Below, piece after piece: positions 60,047 to 64,000 of a stretch of 64,000 nucleotides of DNA. The DNA is taken from the NCBI RefSeq assembly GCF_018918345.1, contig NZ_JAHLQI010000001.1, positions 1-64,000 on the forward strand, written 5' to 3'. The notes below the pieces were generated by a model that had not been told where the DNA came from, did not search any database, and worked only from the letters and a program-made list of their open reading frames with translations. The position numbers and the translations under genes are program-made. The number at the start of each line of letters is the position of its first letter. Position 1 is the stretch's first letter. The DNA comes from Butyricicoccus intestinisimiae. GTDB lineage: Bacteria; Bacillota; Clostridia; Oscillospirales; Butyricicoccaceae.

Positions 60047-60738
60047 GAGTGTTTGGCTCCTTTCTCTGCGGTCAACCGGCGCTTGGCATAGTAGCGCCGC
60101 CGACTTTCCTGTTTTTTCTTTTCCGACTGAATTTTTTTGCGAATTTCTGCCGAAGTAGAGCAGCTTTGCCGTCCTGCCTGTGAAACATGTCCGATGCGCA
60201 TTTCCAGAGCATCCATTAAATCTTCGGTCTGGAAACAGTGCTGACTCTTGAGCGCCTGCGCAAAGATGAGACCGCACGCGCGCGCGTCAGACAATGCTTC
60301 GTGATGATTGAGGCGAATGTCCAAATCGCTGCACACGGTATCCAGCTTATGATTCTGCATTTCCGGCCAGAGCAGCTGGGAAATTTTCACCGTGCAGACG
60401 TAATCGAAGTTCGGCACCGGAATGCCGTAGTACTCCAGCAGCTTGCACAGAACGGCCGTGTCAAACGCGGCGTTGTGGCAAACAATAAGCTGGTTTTCAA
60501 TGCTGCTGTGAATGCGCTCCCAAACTTGGTCAAAGGTCGGAGCATCTTTTACCATATTCTTTTTGATGCCGTGAATGCGGACGTTGTACCAGTTGAATTT
60601 TCCATATTCCTCCGGTGGACGAATCAACGTGATGGTTTCCTTGACTGGAACGTTATCTTCAAACTCAACGACGCCGATTGAGCAGGCGCTGAGCATGGAT
60701 GCATTAGCGGTTTCAAAATCAATTGCTGTGAATTTCAA
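60043..60738 (-). CDS. 3'-5' exonuclease, DnaQ/DEDD family
   Basis: A 231-residue DEDDh exonuclease. FTAIDFETANAS gives the first Asp-Glu pair (Exo I), VCHNAAFDTAVL the second Asp (Exo II), and LNHHEALSDARACG the His and last Asp (Exo III). The C-terminal ~65 residues are basic (SEKKKQESRRRYYAKRRLTAEKGAK) and may bind nucleic acid. It is like the stand-alone DNA polymerase III epsilon-type enzymes of Clostridia. I chose TTG 60738 because GGAGG lies seven bases upstream; the open frame to 60810 lacks such a site. Confidence 0.87.
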   Translation of the reverse strand: MKFTAIDFETANASMLSACSIGVVEFEDNVPVKETITLIRPPEEYGKFNWYNVRIHGIKKNMVKDAPTFDQVWERIHSSIENQLIVCHNAAFDTAVLCKLLEYYGIPVPNFDYVCTVKISQLLWPEMQNHKLDTVCSDLDIRLNHHEALSDARACGLIFAQALKSQHCFQTEDLMDALEMRIGHVSQAGRQSCSTSAEIRKKIQSEKKKQESRRRYYAKRRLTAEKGAKHS

Positions 60739-60754
60739 AAACAAGCCTCCAGAT

Positions 60755-61438
60755 TTATTGATGGCGAACCCGCTCTTCGGCCGTGCGAAGAAAATAGTAA
60801 AACGGCGCAATTCGCTTCAGATGATATATCATTATATCATAGAATGAGCCGTCAAACAAGGCGGTATGGTCGTCACAGAAGTAACTGACGCCAATATTTT
60901 TTCGATTTAACCATGTTTGTTCGCTCTCCGGCGCATCGGGAAACGGCGGACGCTTGTAGCAGTCGCCGTACAGGGAAAAGGCCGGTGTCTGTTCAAGAGC
61001 TTGTCTTGCCTGCTGATACCGCATGTCATGATGCAAAATCATCCGGCGAAATTCATCGCGGACATCAGTGGGAATGTGATAATAGCCCACGCCATAGCCC
61101 CAGCCTTCCTGTTCGATTTCAAAATAATAGCACAGAGAATCACTCAAATGCTTTTTTGGATGACGGAAGGTCAGCCAGAGATGGTCACGGTATAAGTCTT
61201 TGTTTTTGGTGAAGCGGTTGTCGCGGCGCACGCGGCTGAGCACTTTGTACGGCGTCACGACAAACTGCGGGTCGATTTCCAGCATGGTCGGCGCCAGATG
61301 CTCGGTCAAATGATAAAACGGCTCGATGGCAAGCCTGCGGCAGTCTGCTTTGTGTTCTTCGTACCAGACTTTGCTGTTGCGGATGTGATTTTCTGCGAGA
61401 AAATCCAGCATTTGCGGGGTAAATTCTTGAAATATCAT
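60755..61438 (-). CDS. DUF2461 (TIGR02453) family protein
   Basis: A 227-residue soluble protein with the DUF2461 pattern: FTPQMLDFLAENHIRNSKVWYEEHKADCRRLAIEPF at the N-terminus and RVRRDNRFTKNKDLYRDHLWLTFRH in the middle. No catalytic role is known for the family. It precedes the exonuclease gene by 16 bases and is probably co-transcribed with it. ATG at 61438; ribosome binding site GGAGACAG. Confidence 0.87.
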   Translation of the reverse strand: MIFQEFTPQMLDFLAENHIRNSKVWYEEHKADCRRLAIEPFYHLTEHLAPTMLEIDPQFVVTPYKVLSRVRRDNRFTKNKDLYRDHLWLTFRHPKKHLSDSLCYYFEIEQEGWGYGVGYYHIPTDVRDEFRRMILHHDMRYQQARQALEQTPAFSLYGDCYKRPPFPDAPESEQTWLNRKNIGVSYFCDDHTALFDGSFYDIMIYHLKRIAPFYYFLRTAEERVRHQ

Positions 61439-61496
61439 AAAGATACTGTCTCCTTGTGTGGTTGTAGAATTCTATTGTAACGCATCTCATTTCTTG

Positions 61497-61525
61497 TTTC
61501 AAATTTTTCTGATATATGATATAAT
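61497..61525 (+). promoter_or_regulatory. Promoter of the SPFH gene
   Basis: TTTCAA (61497-61502) and TATAAT (61520-61525) with a 17-base spacer, 37 bases before the start codon. Confidence 0.6.
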
Positions 61526-61562
61526 CAATTTGCAAAACTGAACGATTTATTGGGAGGAACGC

Positions 61563-62486
61563 ATGGAAAAAGAGACCAAGCAGGAAACACAGGATAAGCA
61601 GGAAAAGCCAAAGAGAAACAAGAAGAAAATCGCGATAATTGCGGTGCTTGTTATTATCGCAGGCGCTTTCTGCGCCACATCCCTCGATCGCGTCGGACAG
61701 GGCGAGGTCGGCGTCGTGTACACGATGCGCAGCGGCGTACAGGACAAAACGCTGTCACCGGGCTATCACTTTATTGCGCCGTGGGCAACGGTCAAGCATT
61801 ATCCGGTTGCACAGCAGCAGTTGGTGCTGTCCGACAATCCGGAGGATTACCACGGGGACGAAAGTGCAGATTGGCATGTGGACGCGCCGGCAAATGGCGG
61901 CATGGTGAAGCTGAATATGACGGTCAACTACAATTTCATTCCGGACCGCGTGACGGATCTGTATGAGAAATTCAATGGCATGGACGGCGACCAGATTGTG
62001 GATACCATGGTGCAGAACAGCATCATCGCGTACATCAAGGAAGTGACACCGCAATTTTCGGTCATGGACATTTACAGCGACAAGCGTTCGGAGGTCAGCA
62101 AGACCATTACAGAATATCTGAACGCCAAGCTGACCGAGGAGTACGGCATCAATATTTCCTCCGCACTGATTATTGACGTACAGCTGGATGAAGCCCTGCA
62201 GGAAAAGGTAAAGGCGAAGGAACAGGCCAAGCAGGATGCAGAAAAAGCCGAGCTGGACAAACAGACCGCCATTGCGCAGGGTGAAGCGGACAAGGCGCGT
62301 GCAGAAGCCGCAGCAGCGGTTACGATTACCAATGCAAAGGCGGAAGCAGAGGCAAACAAAATCATCTCCGACTCCATCACGGACAATTTGATTCGTATGA
62401 CGGAGGCTGAGGCGCGCAAAAAGCACGGATGGGTCACCGTAAAGGGTGCAGATACCGTGGTTGCCGATGCGACAAAAGGACAATAA
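61563..62486 (+). CDS. Prohibitin/SPFH domain membrane protein
   Basis: A 307-residue protein with a Lys-rich cytoplasmic head, one membrane helix (about residues 22-40, KIAIIAVLVIIAGAFCATS), an SPFH domain (about 42-215; VGQGEVGVVYTMRSGVQDKTLSPGYHFI) and a long Ala/Glu/Lys coiled coil (about 215-285, VKAKEQAKQDAEKAELDKQ...). This is the prohibitin-like layout, which forms ring assemblies at membranes and often partners FtsH-type proteases. The extracytoplasmic or cytoplasmic side of the SPFH domain is not certain. GGGAGG precedes the ATG. Single gene with promoter and terminator. Confidence 0.9.
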   Translation: MEKETKQETQDKQEKPKRNKKKIAIIAVLVIIAGAFCATSLDRVGQGEVGVVYTMRSGVQDKTLSPGYHFIAPWATVKHYPVAQQQLVLSDNPEDYHGDESADWHVDAPANGGMVKLNMTVNYNFIPDRVTDLYEKFNGMDGDQIVDTMVQNSIIAYIKEVTPQFSVMDIYSDKRSEVSKTITEYLNAKLTEEYGINISSALIIDVQLDEALQEKVKAKEQAKQDAEKAELDKQTAIAQGEADKARAEAAAAVTITNAKAEAEANKIISDSITDNLIRMTEAEARKKHGWVTVKGADTVVADATKGQ

Positions 62487-62525
62487 TGGCGGCACACACG
62501 TGACGCACAACCATAGTTTTGCAGC

Positions 62526-62563
62526 AAACGGCCGTTCTTCTTGCAAGAGCGGCCGTTTTATTT
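62526..62563 (+). terminator. Terminator after the SPFH gene
   Basis: AAACGGCCG (62526-62534) pairs with CGGCCGTTT (62550-62558), with an inner TCTT/AAGA pairing, followed by a T-rich tract. Confidence 0.85.
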
Positions 62564-62659
62564 TGGTAAAAATTTTTGCAACATGCGCAGTTATACTTTC
62601 CTTTCTGCCGATTCTGTTGTATACTTATTAGTACTTTATGAATCGCAGGAGGTTTTCTT

Positions 62660-63136
62660 ATGCATAGAATTTTACAGCTGCTGGAACAGGATGCCCGTAT
62701 TACACCGGCTCGCATTGCGAAGATGCTTGGCATGACCGAGCAGGAGGTAAAAGACAGCATTCGCAAGTATGAGCAAGATGATGTCATTCTGGGCTATAAG
62801 GCGATTGTTGACTGGGGCAAGATCAAGCGCGATAACGTCACTGCGTTGATTGAGGTTCGCGTTAGACCGCAGACCGGCGCCGGATTCGATGAGCTGGCAC
62901 AGCGCATTTATAACCACAAGCAGGTTGTAGATATGTATCTGATGAGCGGTTCGTTTGACTTTACGATTATTGTCAATGGCCGTTCCCTGCAGGAGGTTTC
63001 CCGTTTTGTATCGGAGAATCTGGCTCCGATGGAGAACATTATCTCGACCTCGACACACTTTGTGCTTAAGACTTACAAGAACGCAGGCATTGCGTTCAAC
63101 CCGATTGACGAAAGAGAGGATTTCCGGAATGATTGA
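62660..63136 (+). CDS. Lrp/AsnC family transcriptional regulator
   Basis: A 158-residue regulator: N-terminal helix-turn-helix (RILQLLEQDARITPARIAKMLGMTEQEVKDSIRKYEQDDVILGYKAIVD) and the C-terminal RAM ligand domain (VTALIEVRVRPQTGAGFDELAQRIYNHKQVVDMYLMSGSFDFTIIV). Such proteins sense amino acids. CAGGAGG precedes the ATG, and TATACT at 62620-62625 is a possible -10 box. Its end overlaps the aminotransferase gene by eight bases, so the two are coupled and a shared amino acid is likely. Confidence 0.93.
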   Translation: MHRILQLLEQDARITPARIAKMLGMTEQEVKDSIRKYEQDDVILGYKAIVDWGKIKRDNVTALIEVRVRPQTGAGFDELAQRIYNHKQVVDMYLMSGSFDFTIIVNGRSLQEVSRFVSENLAPMENIISTSTHFVLKTYKNAGIAFNPIDEREDFRND

Positions 63137-64000
63137 TTACTCGGCTCTGATCTCGGACAAAGCACGGGACATCAAGCCGTCCGGTATCAGAAAATTCTTT
63201 GACATCGTCAATACCATGGAGGACGCAATCTCTCTGGGTGTCGGCGAGCCGGATTTCCAGACACCTTGGCAGATTCGCCGCGCAGGCATTGATTCGCTGC
63301 AGCAGGGCAAAACGTTCTACACGTCCAACTGGGGCTTAGCAGACCTGCGCAAAGAGATTTCTCACTATGCGATGGAGAATTATCATCTGGAATACGACTA
63401 CCACGATGAGATTATCGTAACGGTTGGCGGCTCCGAAGCGATTGACAACGCCCTGCGCTCGTTTGTATCTGACGGTGATGAGGTGCTGATTCCGGAACCA
63501 TCCTTTGTGTGCTATACACCGCTGGCCATGATGGCGGGCGGTGTGCCGGTTCCGCTGGAAACACGCATGGAGGACGGCTTTAAGCTCACCGCAGAGACAT
63601 TGAAAAAGGCGATCACGCCGAAAACCAAGGTGCTGATTATGCCGTTCCCGAACAATCCGACCGGCGCCATTATGACGCGGGAGGATTTGGAGGAAATCGC
63701 AGCGGTTTTGCGCGACACCAATATTGTTGTCATTTCGGATGAAATTTATTGCGAGCTGACATATGGCGGCAAGCAGCATGTCTGCTTCGCAGAGCTGCCG
63801 GGCATGCGCGAGCGCACAATTGTCATCAATGGTTTTTCCAAATCGTTTGCGATGACGGGATGGCGACTCGGTTGGGTCATGGCGCCGCGAGAGATGCTCA
63901 AGCCGCTGGTAAAGATTCACCAGTTTGGCATCATGTCCGCACCGACAGTCAGCCAGTTTGCCGGCATTGAAGCGCTGCGCACGGGACGAGAGGACATCAA
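63129..64000 (+). CDS. PLP-dependent aminotransferase, class I/II (partial, runs off the window)
   Basis: At least 290 residues of a fold-type I aminotransferase. ISLGVGEPDFQTPWQIRRAGIDSL and the substrate region FYTSNWGLADLRKEIS open it; MPFPNNPTGAIM, VISDEIYCELTYG (PLP-binding Asp and Tyr) and INGFSKSFAMTGWRLGW (PLP lysine) follow. It resembles aromatic/aspartate-type aminotransferases (PatA/AspC-like) regularly found behind an Lrp/AsnC gene in Clostridia. The C-terminal part lies to the right of the window. Ribosome binding site GAGAGGA lies within the regulator gene. Confidence 0.93.
   Translation, partial: MIDYSALISDKARDIKPSGIRKFFDIVNTMEDAISLGVGEPDFQTPWQIRRAGIDSLQQGKTFYTSNWGLADLRKEISHYAMENYHLEYDYHDEIIVTVGGSEAIDNALRSFVSDGDEVLIPEPSFVCYTPLAMMAGGVPVPLETRMEDGFKLTAETLKKAITPKTKVLIMPFPNNPTGAIMTREDLEEIAAVLRDTNIVVISDEIYCELTYGGKQHVCFAELPGMRERTIVINGFSKSFAMTGWRLGWVMAPREMLKPLVKIHQFGIMSAPTVSQFAGIEALRTGREDI

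Overview
The window reads as a chromosomal segment of a low-to-mid GC Gram-positive anaerobe of the class Clostridia. The Oscillospirales (Ruminococcaceae/Butyricicoccaceae-like gut bacteria) are the best guess. Supporting signs are strong AGGAGG-type ribosome binding sites, TTGACA/TATAAT promoters with 17-bp spacers, SLH-anchored surface protein, a SigH-like sigma factor, RqcH, TAXI-TRAP and NhaC transporters, and a class II tRNA-Leu without an encoded CCA. The species assignment is inference; there is no 16S sequence here.

Layout. 1-290: end of an rRNA operon (23S tail, 5S, terminator). 318-24712: mostly housekeeping genes: TSUP exporter, DUF1846 protein, DNA polymerase IV, MATE exporter, a COG2426 membrane protein with a PAP2 phosphatase, an aminotransferase, an undecaprenyl-phosphate sugar-transferase/WecB pair, GNAT plus methionine-gamma-lyase-like enzyme, ruvC-ruvA-ruvB, glmM, a SigH-like sigma factor, a zinc-ribbon protein, a DUF1858 protein, trmK-Nif3, aldehyde dehydrogenase, rqcH and guaA.

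24767-38180 is the accessory part. An AT-rich gene-free gap is followed by an AMP-forming ligase, a coupled 34-codon ORF, a 2194-residue surface protein (transglutaminase-like domain, alternating ~80-residue repeats, three SLH domains), an HTH regulator of unknown type, a second paralogous ligase, and the C-terminal half of an MFS transporter. This block is the least conventional part of the window and the best candidate for an undescribed system; its substrate cannot be read from the sequence.

38238-48843: an autoregulated-looking XRE regulator with a small membrane protein; a divergent zur-znuA-znuC-znuB zinc uptake operon with palindromic operators around its promoter; and a six-gene operon of two-component system plus MacB-type ABC exporter with two different adaptor proteins. 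49024-59434: NhaC antiporter, EamA exporter, aspartate kinase, a TAXI-TRAP operon carrying a cytidylate-kinase-like gene, and a LacI regulator divergent from a TIM-barrel sugar isomerase with a structured leader. 59533-64000: tRNA-Leu(CAA), a small membrane protein overlapping a 3'-5' exonuclease, DUF2461, an SPFH/prohibitin protein, and an Lrp/AsnC regulator overlapping an aminotransferase that runs off the window.

Positions come from reading the sequence and translated frames. No database search was possible, so family names rest on recognised motifs and overall likeness.
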